This document shows, piece after piece, positions 36,727-44,239 of a DNA stretch of 64,000 bases (the stretch's first letter is position 1; the number at the start of each line of letters is the position of its first letter). Source of the DNA: Chloroflexota bacterium (GTDB lineage Bacteria > Chloroflexota > Chloroflexia > Chloroflexales > Herpetosiphonaceae); contig JAIUOC010000009.1 in assembly GCA_020161265.1 (NCBI GenBank), forward strand, positions 124,001 to 188,000, read 5' to 3'. The notes below the pieces were generated by a model. That model worked only from the letters and a program-made list of their open reading frames with translations. It had not been told where the DNA came from and searched no databases. Position numbers and translations under genes: made by a program.

Positions 36727-37674
36727 ATGAGCTTCGAAACATACGACGACCTCTTTGAAGTGGTATCTGAGCTTTATACGGCTCAAAAATATCGCGAAAC
36801 GCTCGATTTACTTGATGTAGAGGGAGCGAAATTTCCCGAACACGCATCGATGATTGCCTATCTGCGCTCGTGTATGGCCGCACGGATTGGCCTGCCCGAA
36901 CATGCAATTCAAATTCTCAGCGAGGCCGTGGCCCGTGGTTTTTGGTATGGAGCCGAAACGATTCGTCAAACGCCTTCGTGGATTAGTTTGCAAGGCGACC
37001 CTGAGTTTGAGCGCTTGGCAGCGGTTTGTTTTCAGCGCCAAATGGAAGCAGTCAAAGATCCCAAGATGTATATTTTGGGGCCAGATGAGCTAGGGCCGTA
37101 TCCGCTGTTTTTTGCCTTGCACGGCAACGGCGATAACAGCATGCACACCTTATATGGCTGGAATAATCTGATCGATATTGATTGGATTTTGGCTGCGCCG
37201 CAATCGGCTCAGGCTGAATCATCCGATGGCTATGTGTGGAACAACCAATCGGCGGCCTTGCGTCAGTTGGTGCAGCAATTCACCGATGTTGGCAACGAAT
37301 ACCAAGTTGACCCTGAGCGGATTATCTTGGCGGGCTTTTCGATGGGCGGCGAAACGGCCTTACGCCTAGCCTTGATTGGGCCAATCGAAGCGCGTGGCTT
37401 TGTATTGCTTGGTCCAGGCGGCCCGACCATCGACGACCCTGAGGAATGGTTGCCGGAAATTCGCGAAGCCAAAGGCCGCAATTTGCGCGGCTATATTTTG
37501 GTTGGCGAACATGATCGCACGATTCCCCACGACCAAATCAAACGCATGGTCAAACTATTAAATGATAATGGAATTCCCTGCGAGCTGGAAATTATTCCAG
37601 GCTTGCGCCATGCCTACCCCAGCAATACCTTGGAATATTTACAACGGGCTTTTAATTTTATTGGGGTTGCCTAA
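36727..37674 (+). CDS. Alpha/beta hydrolase (esterase/phospholipase-carboxylesterase type) with TPR-like N-terminus
   Basis: The first about 100 residues form a short TPR-like helical region (KYRETLDLLDVEGAKFPEHASMIAYL). The hydrolase domain follows: an oxyanion segment FALHGNGDNS, the nucleophile Ser in GFSMGGETAL, a likely acid in GEHDRTIP and a likely histidine in GLRHAYP complete the triad. Substrate specificity is unclear; it fits the predicted-esterase/PHB-depolymerase-like group. AAGGAG precedes the ATG. The stop abuts the start of a metallophosphoesterase gene, so the two are translationally coupled. Confidence 0.8.
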   Translation: MSFETYDDLFEVVSELYTAQKYRETLDLLDVEGAKFPEHASMIAYLRSCMAARIGLPEHAIQILSEAVARGFWYGAETIRQTPSWISLQGDPEFERLAAVCFQRQMEAVKDPKMYILGPDELGPYPLFFALHGNGDNSMHTLYGWNNLIDIDWILAAPQSAQAESSDGYVWNNQSAALRQLVQQFTDVGNEYQVDPERIILAGFSMGGETALRLALIGPIEARGFVLLGPGGPTIDDPEEWLPEIREAKGRNLRGYILVGEHDRTIPHDQIKRMVKLLNDNGIPCELEIIPGLRHAYPSNTLEYLQRAFNFIGVA

Positions 37675-38325
37675 ATGCGTTTAGGGTTGTTAGCCGATAT
37701 TCATGGTGATGGTGTCGGCTTTCAACAGGCCTTGGCTTGGTTTGAGTCTCAAGCGATTGAGCAAATCCTGTGTGCTGGCGATGTGGTTGATCGCGGGCCG
37801 GATGCTGATGCGATTGTTCAAGTGCTGATTGCTCGCTCAATTCCTTGTATCAAAGGCAACCACGAATTCACCTTGCTGCGCGAGCATAGCCGTTGGAGCC
37901 AAAGTAGCCAGCGCGAACGCCTCGCTAGTCGGGGCCGAATCGTCACCCAAGCCACTTTAGCGTATATTGCTGCGCTACCAACTAGCCTCCGTTTACAAGT
38001 GGAGCATCGCAGTTTGGTGCTAGCTCATGGTGCACCCTGGAGCGATGTCGTAGATATGTTGCCAGAGCGCCGCAACGTCAAATGGCAACGGCTGGTACGC
38101 GAACATCCCAATGATCAGATTATTGTGCTTGGGCATACCCATCGCCCGATGCATGTGCGCTGCGGCCATCTGACGGTGCTCAATCCAGGCTCGGTCTATG
38201 GCGTAACTATTCGCGATAGCCACACCTGCGCCATCTACGACACCACCAGCGACAACCTGACCCTCTACGATTTGCGCAGCCAGCAAACCCGTATTTGCTC
38301 TGTGGTTGAGGTTGAATTGAGCTAA
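37675..38325 (+). CDS. Calcineurin-like metallophosphoesterase
   Basis: The 216-residue protein shows the full metallophosphoesterase pattern: DIHGD near residue 7, GDVVDRGPDADA, KGNHEF, LAHGAPW and GHTHRPM. These supply the two metal sites. It is closest in style to the small YfcE/diadenosine-tetraphosphatase-like phosphatases, but the substrate cannot be read from sequence. Its ATG follows the upstream hydrolase stop directly. A dispersed repeat follows after 20 bases, marking the end of the unit. Confidence 0.85.
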   Translation: MRLGLLADIHGDGVGFQQALAWFESQAIEQILCAGDVVDRGPDADAIVQVLIARSIPCIKGNHEFTLLREHSRWSQSSQRERLASRGRIVTQATLAYIAALPTSLRLQVEHRSLVLAHGAPWSDVVDMLPERRNVKWQRLVREHPNDQIIVLGHTHRPMHVRCGHLTVLNPGSVYGVTIRDSHTCAIYDTTSDNLTLYDLRSQQTRICSVVEVELS

Positions 38326-38344
38326 ATAAGAGTTATAAATCGCA

Positions 38345-38373
38345 ACCACGAAGAGCACGAAGAGCACGAAGAA
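38345..38373 (+). repeat. Dispersed CCACGAAG-type repeat
   Basis: A forward unit with CCACGAAGAGCACGAAGAGC is followed by one more partial period. It marks the left boundary of the accessory island. The rest of the 300-base gap to 38631 holds one possible gene remnant and nothing else recognised. Confidence 0.7.
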
Positions 38374-38493
38374 TGATTAAGATAAGCATGCAACCCCATG
38401 TTAAGTTCATCAAGCAACCATTGCTCACCACAGATTACGATTGAGTGTGCAGCTTGGCGAATTCCGACAAACCAAAAAACTAAGGTAGTATGA

Positions 38494-38604
38494 CTTCATT
38501 TAGGTAAAGTCGATTTTGTTAACTTAGGCTGTTATCTCGATTCTATGGTAGACGAGACAGATAGCTATGTTCAAGTGACAATTAAGGCTTGGCGTGATTT
38601 TTGA
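38494..38604 (+). pseudogene. Possible gene remnant (about 36 codons, no start)
   Basis: An open stretch without a plausible start reads LHLGKVDFVNLGCYLDSMVD and continues to a TGA at 38602-38604. Its amino-acid mix looks coding-like (alternating hydrophobic and polar), and it sits at the island edge. It could be the tail of a deleted gene, or chance. It does not resemble the neighbouring small-family proteins. Confidence 0.25.
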
Positions 38605-38630
38605 ATAGACAATAACTGGAGAGAAGCACG

Positions 38631-39371
38631 ATGCAGCTTGAGCATTACCCCAGCCGAGAAACCACCATCGAACTCCCATCACTTGCGCTCCTTACGGCTC
38701 CAGACGATCAGCGCTCGATTGTTGGCATGGGTACAGTCTTGCGCAAGGTTGATGGCAGCCAAGCAATCATCGGCGTGATCGCGTTTGACCAGCTCTATTT
38801 AATTGTTGATAAAAAAGTTGTGCCCTTCATACCCACCTTGTCTATTCGCCACGAATCGGGAACATTTATGGGCAAGCTGAGCATCAACGCTGGCGCAACC
38901 AAGCTCATCCAAACGCGCTATTGGAAATCACGCCCAGCGATTGTGGCCGCTATCGATCCGGTTTACGATCAGATTGATGATACTGAACAGAACTTTTGCA
39001 GCTATCTAGCCTCCTGCTATGAAGACCTAAGTTGGCGAAAATGGGTGTATGAGCGCTATCAGCCAGCCAAAGAACCCATGAATAACACGCTGAATGAGGC
39101 CTTAGAATATTTATTGAGCCGACTATCGCCGCATACCCCACCAGTCTTTTTTGCCGAAATTATCGACCAACTCTGTTGGCTCGTCGATGGGCAGCGCGTA
39201 AGTCTGTATCAGATCATGCGCGACTGGCTCCATTCCGATGAGAAGGAGAAGGTAAAAATTGCCCTCACCACGAGCGAGGCGTTCTTCCTTGGATCAAATG
39301 CCGCCGATCAGGCAGTTGTCGCTCGAATTATTGAGCGCTGGCCCGACCTCGCACCGTTGTGTAGTAAATAG
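38631..39371 (+). CDS. Two-part island protein: unknown N-terminal domain fused to a small-family domain (copy A)
   Basis: The 246-residue protein has an unrecognised beta-rich N-terminal domain (about 1-145, with IVGMGTVLRKVDG and DQLYLIVDKKVVPF). It continues into a copy of the island's recurring helical domain (about 148-246). That domain shows LEYLLSRLSPHTPPVFFAE, KEKVKIAL and RWPDLAPLC. The domain begins with an internal Met (MNNTLNEAL) that looks like the start of the free-standing copies, suggesting fusion of two former genes. GGAG lies about ten bases upstream of the ATG. Five related genes follow within 4.5 kb. Function unknown. Confidence 0.75.
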   Translation: MQLEHYPSRETTIELPSLALLTAPDDQRSIVGMGTVLRKVDGSQAIIGVIAFDQLYLIVDKKVVPFIPTLSIRHESGTFMGKLSINAGATKLIQTRYWKSRPAIVAAIDPVYDQIDDTEQNFCSYLASCYEDLSWRKWVYERYQPAKEPMNNTLNEALEYLLSRLSPHTPPVFFAEIIDQLCWLVDGQRVSLYQIMRDWLHSDEKEKVKIALTTSEAFFLGSNAADQAVVARIIERWPDLAPLCSK

Positions 39372-39487
39372 CGTCAGTGGGAGCGCAATAAACGCTAGCA
39401 GTACTCCTAGCTAGCTAAATTTCCGAATTATGAGAAAAATAATGGCTAGGAGCAAGAGCCAGGGTAGGTAGCCAAAAAGGAGAGCTG

Positions 39488-39820
39488 ATGAGTATGACCA
39501 TGGATGCCGCGATTGACGCGCTATTTGACCACTTAGCTGCGCAAACACCAGTTGAACTTCTTGCTGAAATCCTTGACGACGTAGGCTGGCTGATTGATGA
39601 TCCGACCATGGATCTGCATCGGACGATGCGGGGCTGGCTGATTGGCGATGAGCTTAAAAAAGTCAAGGTCGCCTTGTCCATGCAATCAATGGCCTTGCTA
39701 GAATCGGATGCCGAGCGCCATGCTATCGCTGAACAGCTTGTGCGTCGTTGGCCCGAACTTGAGCCGCTGTGCCGTAGCTCGCCGCAACTACGGACGACAA
39801 CACTCTCCAACCATCGATAA
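39488..39820 (+). CDS. Small-family protein, copy B
   Basis: The 110-residue protein is mostly helical by pattern and the most divergent free-standing member. It keeps WLIDD, MRGWL, KKVKVAL, LLESDAE and RWPELEPLC, the family's conserved positions. AGGAG lies five bases before ATG 39488; ATG 39494 is an alternative. It is followed after 53 bases by the first APH-like kinase gene, and this small-gene-then-kinase order recurs with copy F. No known family was recognised. Confidence 0.72.
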   Translation: MSMTMDAAIDALFDHLAAQTPVELLAEILDDVGWLIDDPTMDLHRTMRGWLIGDELKKVKVALSMQSMALLESDAERHAIAEQLVRRWPELEPLCRSSPQLRTTTLSNHR

Positions 39821-39873
39821 CGACGCTGGTTTTCGCCGCGAATCATGCATCATGAGTGAAGGGAAATATATTA

Positions 39874-40917
39874 ATGGACGTGCTCGATACCGTCATTGCT
39901 AATGCAATTCAACAGTTTGATCTGATCGCTCCAGTTCAGGTGGTTGCCCAATTTCCCAGTGTCAATCATCAGTCCATCCAACTACGGGCGGCGAATGGCG
40001 ATTTTGTCATCAAGGTCTACGCCACCGATCAGGATGAAGCAACACGGCGCTATGAACACATGTTGGTGCAGTGGCTCTCATGGCGGCCAGCCTCGTTTAC
40101 AGTGCCTTTGCCGCTCAGGGGAAGAAGTATCGACTATTCGCACTATAACTATAATAGCGATCGTTTTTATAGCATAACTCCCTACATCGCGGGCGAAACA
40201 CCCGACTTTCGGGTCGGTACGGATGACCAGTATCATCCATTGATCCAGCAATGGGCTTATTCCATGGGCACAGCCCTTGGTGAATTGCAGACGATCCTGC
40301 AAGCCCGCCCCGCCCAGCAACGTCGTCCTTTGGCCCTGTTTCAATCGTTGCTCACCTACGCCCAACCGCGTTATGATCCGCTTCAACTCTCAGCTGCGCA
40401 GGTTGGCGGTTCGTCGGATGATGAAGCTCTGTGGACATGGTGGCGGATGGAAGCAACCAGCCTCATGGCATTTGTGACGAATGAGTATCCTAGCTTACCT
40501 CAGCAACTCTGCCATAACGATTTTGCTCCGTCCAACCTGCTTATGCGTGATGGACGAGTGGCAGCGATTCTCGATTTTGAATTTGCCTGCCCAGCGGCAC
40601 GAGCGCTCGATGTAGCCATGGCCTTGCGCATGATTATGCAACTCGATAGTAATCCGGCAAACCCGTGGGCGGTGGCTGCGCAGTTTTGCTGCGGCTATGC
40701 CGAATGGATCACACTGACCGCGCCGGAAATTGCTGCCATGCCGCAGTTGATTGGCCTGCGTACCGCAATTCCGGTAATTTGGGCCGTGAGCAAAACCGAG
40801 CGTCCAAGCCCAACCAGCTTAGTTCAGGCAATTCGCCGAATGCAGGTGAGCAAGGCATGGATGAGCCAGCATCACCCACAATTGATCGCACTGTTGCAGA
40901 CAGCGTTTGCTGCATGA
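39874..40917 (+). CDS. APH-fold kinase-like protein, paralogue 1
   Basis: The 347-residue protein has the aminoglycoside-phosphotransferase/type II homoserine-kinase fold. The nucleotide-binding strand GDFVIKVYA has Lys47. The catalytic loop reads CHNDFAPSNLL with His214, Asp216 and Asn221, and the metal-binding Asp234 lies in LDFEFAC. All key residues are present, so it is probably an active small-molecule or protein kinase. Residues 176-347 are identical to those of paralogue 2 at 43199. ATG 39874 is preferred over GTG 39856 (AAGGGA upstream). An antibiotic-resistance role is not indicated. The physiological substrate is unknown. Confidence 0.82.
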   Translation: MDVLDTVIANAIQQFDLIAPVQVVAQFPSVNHQSIQLRAANGDFVIKVYATDQDEATRRYEHMLVQWLSWRPASFTVPLPLRGRSIDYSHYNYNSDRFYSITPYIAGETPDFRVGTDDQYHPLIQQWAYSMGTALGELQTILQARPAQQRRPLALFQSLLTYAQPRYDPLQLSAAQVGGSSDDEALWTWWRMEATSLMAFVTNEYPSLPQQLCHNDFAPSNLLMRDGRVAAILDFEFACPAARALDVAMALRMIMQLDSNPANPWAVAAQFCCGYAEWITLTAPEIAAMPQLIGLRTAIPVIWAVSKTERPSPTSLVQAIRRMQVSKAWMSQHHPQLIALLQTAFAA

Positions 40918-40920
40918 ACG
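40399..40920 (+). repeat. 522-bp direct repeat, copy 1 (3' half of APH-like gene 1)
   Basis: By eye this segment is identical to 43718-44239 (offset 3319 bp). It ends three bases after the gene's stop codon, and flanking sequence on both sides diverges sharply. Confidence 0.9.
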
Positions 40921-40963
40921 GAGCGCTGGTTCTCGCTACGTGCTGCTGCAGAAGAAGATTTCA

Positions 40964-41287
40964 ATGCCTATAAGCGTCGATGATGCTCTTGCCTATCTGC
41001 TAGGACGACTCTCCGCGCACACCCCACCCGTCTTTTTTGCCGAAATACTCGAGCAGTTATCTTGGATAACCGATGACAATATGGTGAGTATGTATCGCAT
41101 CATGCACGATTGGCTCAACTCCGATGATAAGGAGAAGGTGAAAATTGCTCTGTCGATTACGGAAGTCTTGTTACTACGATCAGATGAAGAATATCATGCG
41201 ACCGTTACCTAGATTGTTGGCCGCTGGCCCGAACTTGAGCCAATGTGTTATAAATTTCAACAAGCGTGGGAGCGCAATAAACGATAA
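40964..41287 (+). pseudogene. Small-family gene copy C, interrupted by an in-frame TAG
   Basis: The reading frame starts MPISVDDALAYLLGRLSAHT and keeps WITDD, KEKVKIAL and LLLRSDEEYH. It is then cut by TAG at 41210-41212. In the same frame the rest of the family domain continues (IVGRWPELEPMC and beyond) to TAA at 41285-41287. Copy F has CAG (Gln) at the matching codon, so one C-to-T change can explain the stop. The truncated product would have 82 residues and lack the conserved C-terminal motif. The ribosome site is weak. It is probably a recent pseudogene. Confidence 0.75.
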
Positions 41288-41359
41288 TTATCCCCAAGTC
41301 TCGATTTAGGCCAGGTTACCCAATTGCTAGTGATAATTAAAGCTGATTGGAACAGCCAA

Positions 41360-41390
41360 GAACGATTTTCCATTAAATTGTGGCCACATC
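41360..41390 (+). promoter_or_regulatory. Conserved 31-bp upstream element, copy 1
   Basis: This block, which includes TTCCATTAAATTGTGGCCAC, recurs with three differences at 44235-44265. Each copy lies a short way before the start of an island gene (copy D here, the barrel protein there). It could be a promoter or operator, or just the scar of duplication. Confidence 0.5.
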
Positions 41391-41407
41391 AACATGCAGG
41401 AGTATGG

Positions 41408-41731
41408 ATGATTATGAGCATTGAAAAAGTTATGGAATATTTGTTTACTCGAATACCCAACTCTCTACCACCAGAGTTATTTGCTGGACTCTTGGAGCAA
41501 TTAGCATGGCTTATGGATGATAATGGAAAGGATATCTATCAGGTCATAGACGGTTGGCTCAACTCCGATGATAAGGAGAAGGTGAAAATTGCCCTTGCGA
41601 TTACTGATGTTTTGTTGCTTGAATCGGATGAAGCGTATCATACGACCGTCGCACGGATTGTTGAACGTTGGCCTGAACTCGAACCGATGTGCATCAAATT
41701 CCAGCAATTGTGGGAGCAAAATAAAAAATAA
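41408..41731 (+). CDS. Small-family protein, copy D
   Basis: The 107-residue predicted helical protein shows MEYLFTRIPNSLPPELFAG, WLMDD, IYQVIDGWL, KEKVKIAL, LLLESDEAYH and RWPELEPMC, the full family signature. ATG 41408 has AGGAG five bases upstream. Its DNA from about 41560 on is close to the broken copy C (shared CTCCGATGATAAGGAGAAGG). It lacks an adjacent kinase; the next plus-strand gene is 750 bases away. No similarity to a known family was recognised. Confidence 0.78.
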   Translation: MIMSIEKVMEYLFTRIPNSLPPELFAGLLEQLAWLMDDNGKDIYQVIDGWLNSDDKEKVKIALAITDVLLLESDEAYHTTVARIVERWPELEPMCIKFQQLWEQNKK

Positions 41732-41788
41732 TATTGCTAAAGCCATACTTGGTAACACAAGGTGCTCTTTTATTCAGAATTAAGTACC

Positions 41789-41828
41789 AGTGTAATCACC
41801 ACATCATCACAAAATTGGTGATTACACT
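41789..41828. promoter_or_regulatory. Perfect 12-bp inverted repeat (terminator or operator candidate)
   Basis: The arm AGTGTAATCACC (41789-41800) is complementary to 41817-41828 around a 16-base spacer. A T-run follows some 12 bases later on the plus strand. It may end the copy D transcript, or be an operator in this AT-rich spacer; neither is proven. Confidence 0.5.
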
Positions 41829-41910
41829 AAATCATGTATTTTTGAATCGTGCCTGAAAATTCAATCCACGTTCTTTATATAAATACTGATTAATAGGCAT
41901 AGATTGTGAT

Positions 41911-42279
41911 TTATGAAGCAAGTGGCATGATAAAAAACCAAACACCTAATACATAAACAGATAATATTATTACGCCAGCAAGTCCCCATCGATATCCACG
42001 ATTGAGTAAAGATCTGCTAAACACAAAGTAGTAGCAATCAATACCAATCAATACAGAAACAATTAGAACTAGCGCAATACAGGGTATTATTGCTATTGGG
42101 TAGATGCTATGAGATAAAATATTTATAAGGGAACCCAACCCAAATGCCTGATAAATGGGAATACTAGAATATATAATTGCGCCTGTAGGTAAACCAGCGA
42201 TGAAAAGCAATAAGATATTGCGCTTCAATAACTTCCAAATCGGTGTCTGATAGGTTGGAATGTGATAGGTTGGCTGCAT
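41911..42279 (-). CDS. Small integral membrane protein (unknown)
   Basis: The 122-residue protein has about three to four hydrophobic segments (near 22-40, 48-62, 64-88 and 98-118). It has a short polar N-terminus with repeated Pro-Thr-Tyr. AAGGGAG lies six bases before the ATG. It is the only minus-strand gene in the island and is visibly richer in A and T than the chromosome around it, which fits a foreign or fast-evolving origin. No family was recognised. It might be a transporter fragment or an immunity-type membrane protein, but nothing supports either. Confidence 0.65.
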   Translation of the reverse strand: MQPTYHIPTYQTPIWKLLKRNILLLFIAGLPTGAIIYSSIPIYQAFGLGSLINILSHSIYPIAIIPCIALVLIVSVLIGIDCYYFVFSRSLLNRGYRWGLAGVIILSVYVLGVWFFIMPLAS

Positions 42280-42482
42280 GATTAACTCCCTTCACGCGAT
42301 GAATATGCCTCACTTTAGCAATTGATCGCAATGATCGCTTGTATCCAAATGGCTATGAGTGGGTGCAAAAGAGTGACAAGCCAAGAGAATGAGAGTCGAA
42401 GCGTACCAAAGCATAAAAAGTGAGTGAACCAATTCCTGTTGGAGCTAGTATAGCAATTTGAATCTAGTCAGCAGGAGAACGT

Positions 42483-42842
42483 ATGACTACTACGCTTGAT
42501 GAGGTTTTAGAATACCTATTAAGTCGCCTATCCCCCTATACGCCGCCAAGCCTTTTTTCAGAAAAATTACAATGCCTTAGTTGGATTATGGATGATGATG
42601 GCTCGGATATCTATCGGGTTATGCGTGAATGGCTTAACGCCGATGAGATCGAAAAAGTCAAAGTTGCACTCTCGATCGAGGAAGTGCTTTTACTTACCTC
42701 TGATGAGGCCTATCAAACAACCGTCACGAGGATTGTTGGCCGCTGGCCGGAACTTGAGCCAATGTGTTATGAATTTCAACAAATATGGGAGGGTCATAAA
42801 AACTACTATAAGGAAGTGTCAAAAAATGAATATTACGATTGA
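42483..42842 (+). CDS. Small-family protein, copy E
   Basis: The 119-residue protein has the complete family domain: LEYLLSRLSPYTPPSLF, WIMDDDG, IYRVMREWL, IEKVKVAL, LLLTSDEAYQ and RWPELEPMC. A short charged tail (HKNYYKEVSKNEYYD) follows. ATG 42483 follows AGGAG with six bases spacing. Its end overlaps copy F by 17 bases in another frame, so the two are translationally coupled. Confidence 0.78.
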   Translation: MTTTLDEVLEYLLSRLSPYTPPSLFSEKLQCLSWIMDDDGSDIYRVMREWLNADEIEKVKVALSIEEVLLLTSDEAYQTTVTRIVGRWPELEPMCYEFQQIWEGHKNYYKEVSKNEYYD

Positions 42843-43158
42843 TCTGGCCATTGAATACCTCTTTATTAGGCTGACGAAAAAAGTCTCCCCAGAATATTTT
42901 GCCGCAGAAGTAGAAGCGTTAATCTGGCTAATGGATGCTCAGGGAGGAGCAGATATTTATCGGGTTATGCGTGAATGGCTCTACTCCGATGAGATCGAAA
43001 AAGTCAAAGCAGCACTTGCAATCTGCCAAGCTGCGCTGATTGACTCCGATGAAGCATGTCACGCGGCTGTTGCGCAGATTGTCGGTCGCTGGCCGGAACT
43101 TAAGCCAAACTGCATTGAATTTTTACAACTTCGCAATTTGCCGAACACGCCGGACTAA
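42826..43158 (+). CDS. Small-family protein, copy F
   Basis: The 110-residue member has IEYLFIRLTKKVSPEYFAAE, WLMDAQGG, IYRVMREWL, IEKVKAAL, LIDSDEACH and RWPELKPNC. A ribosome site (AAGGAAG) about nine bases before ATG 42826 lies inside copy E. It carries the Gln codon CAG at the position where copy C has TAG. The second APH-like gene follows after 40 bases, repeating the small-gene/kinase arrangement of copy B with paralogue 1. Confidence 0.75.
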   Translation: MNITIDLAIEYLFIRLTKKVSPEYFAAEVEALIWLMDAQGGADIYRVMREWLYSDEIEKVKAALAICQAALIDSDEACHAAVAQIVGRWPELKPNCIEFLQLRNLPNTPD

Positions 43159-43198
43159 GCAAGCAGGCAGCAATGCTGTATTTGGAGCGCAAACAATC

Positions 43199-44236
43199 AT
43201 GCACGATATTAATCCATTCGTTACTGCGGCAATTCGGGCATTTGATTTAATCGAGCCTGTTGAGGTGATTGCCCAGCTTGCAAGTACCAATAACCTTAAT
43301 CTACATCTTCGCGCAGCCAATGGCGATTTTGTGTTGGAATGCTATCCATATGAGCGTCAAAATTCGCTTTTCTATGAGCATCAGTTGATCATGTGGCTTG
43401 CCCGCCATCCTAGCTCCTTTGGCGTACCCGTACCAATGATCATGAGTCGTAGTATCTCATACCTAGGATCGACAGTGCAGGGATTATTCATATTGACCCC
43501 GTTTATTGCTGGCGAAACCCCAGAATTTCGGCTGCTAAACAACGGCCAGCAGCACCCATCCATCCAGCACTGGGCCTATGCCATGGGCACAGCACTTGGC
43601 GAATTGCAGACGCTGCTTCAAGCATGCCCCATGCGTGAGCGTCATCCCCATGCGCTGTTCCAGTCATTTCTCAACTATGCCCAACCACGCTATGATCCGC
43701 TTCAACTCTCAGTCGCTCAGGTTGGCGGTTCGTCGGATGATGAAGCTCTGTGGACATGGTGGCGGATGGAAGCAACCAGCCTCATGGCATTTGTGACGAA
43801 TGAGTATCCTAGCTTACCTCAGCAACTCTGCCATAACGATTTTGCTCCGTCCAACCTGCTTATGCGTGATGGACGAGTGGCAGCGATTCTCGATTTTGAA
43901 TTTGCCTGCCCAGCGGCACGAGCGCTCGATGTAGCCATGGCCTTGCGCATGATTATGCAACTCGATAGTAATCCGGCAAACCCGTGGGCGGTGGCTGCGC
44001 AGTTTTGCTGCGGCTATGCCGAATGGATCACACTGACCGCGCCGGAAATTGCTGCCATGCCGCAGTTGATTGGCCTGCGTACCGCAATTCCGGTAATTTG
44101 GGCCGTGAGCAAAACCGAGCGTCCAAGCCCAACCAGCTTAGTTCAGGCAATTCGCCGAATGCAGGTGAGCAAGGCATGGATGAGCCAGCATCACCCACAA
44201 TTGATCGCACTGTTGCAGACAGCGTTTGCTGCATGA
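43199..44236 (+). CDS. APH-fold kinase-like protein, paralogue 2 (ATP-site Lys replaced)
   Basis: The 345-residue protein is clearly paralogous to the gene at 39874. Residues 174-345 are identical to it, including CHNDFAPSNLL and LDFEFAC. The N-terminal half (1-173) is only moderately similar. At residue 47 the nucleotide-strand motif reads GDFVLECYP, with Glu where paralogue 1 and most APH-type kinases have Lys or Arg. It may therefore be a weak kinase or pseudokinase, although the catalytic loop is intact. ATG 43199 has GGAG ten bases upstream; a longer frame overlaps copy F and is unlikely. Confidence 0.8.
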   Translation: MHDINPFVTAAIRAFDLIEPVEVIAQLASTNNLNLHLRAANGDFVLECYPYERQNSLFYEHQLIMWLARHPSSFGVPVPMIMSRSISYLGSTVQGLFILTPFIAGETPEFRLLNNGQQHPSIQHWAYAMGTALGELQTLLQACPMRERHPHALFQSFLNYAQPRYDPLQLSVAQVGGSSDDEALWTWWRMEATSLMAFVTNEYPSLPQQLCHNDFAPSNLLMRDGRVAAILDFEFACPAARALDVAMALRMIMQLDSNPANPWAVAAQFCCGYAEWITLTAPEIAAMPQLIGLRTAIPVIWAVSKTERPSPTSLVQAIRRMQVSKAWMSQHHPQLIALLQTAFAA

Positions 44237-44239
44237 ACG
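43718..44239 (+). repeat. 522-bp direct repeat, copy 2 (3' half of APH-like gene 2)
   Basis: This is the partner of 40399-40920, with no difference noticed by eye over its whole length. The abrupt change to diverged sequence upstream and to a different spacer downstream points to recent conversion or unequal recombination. Confidence 0.9.

Noticed and set aside
41210-41212. TAG in small-family copy C as a recoded sense codon
   Set aside because: No recoding element is visible, other genes end normally at TAG, and a single CAG-to-TAG change accounts for it.
39874-44236. APH-like genes as antibiotic-resistance determinants
   Set aside because: The fold is broad (homoserine, choline and other kinases), and no resistance-specific motif or mobile element is present.
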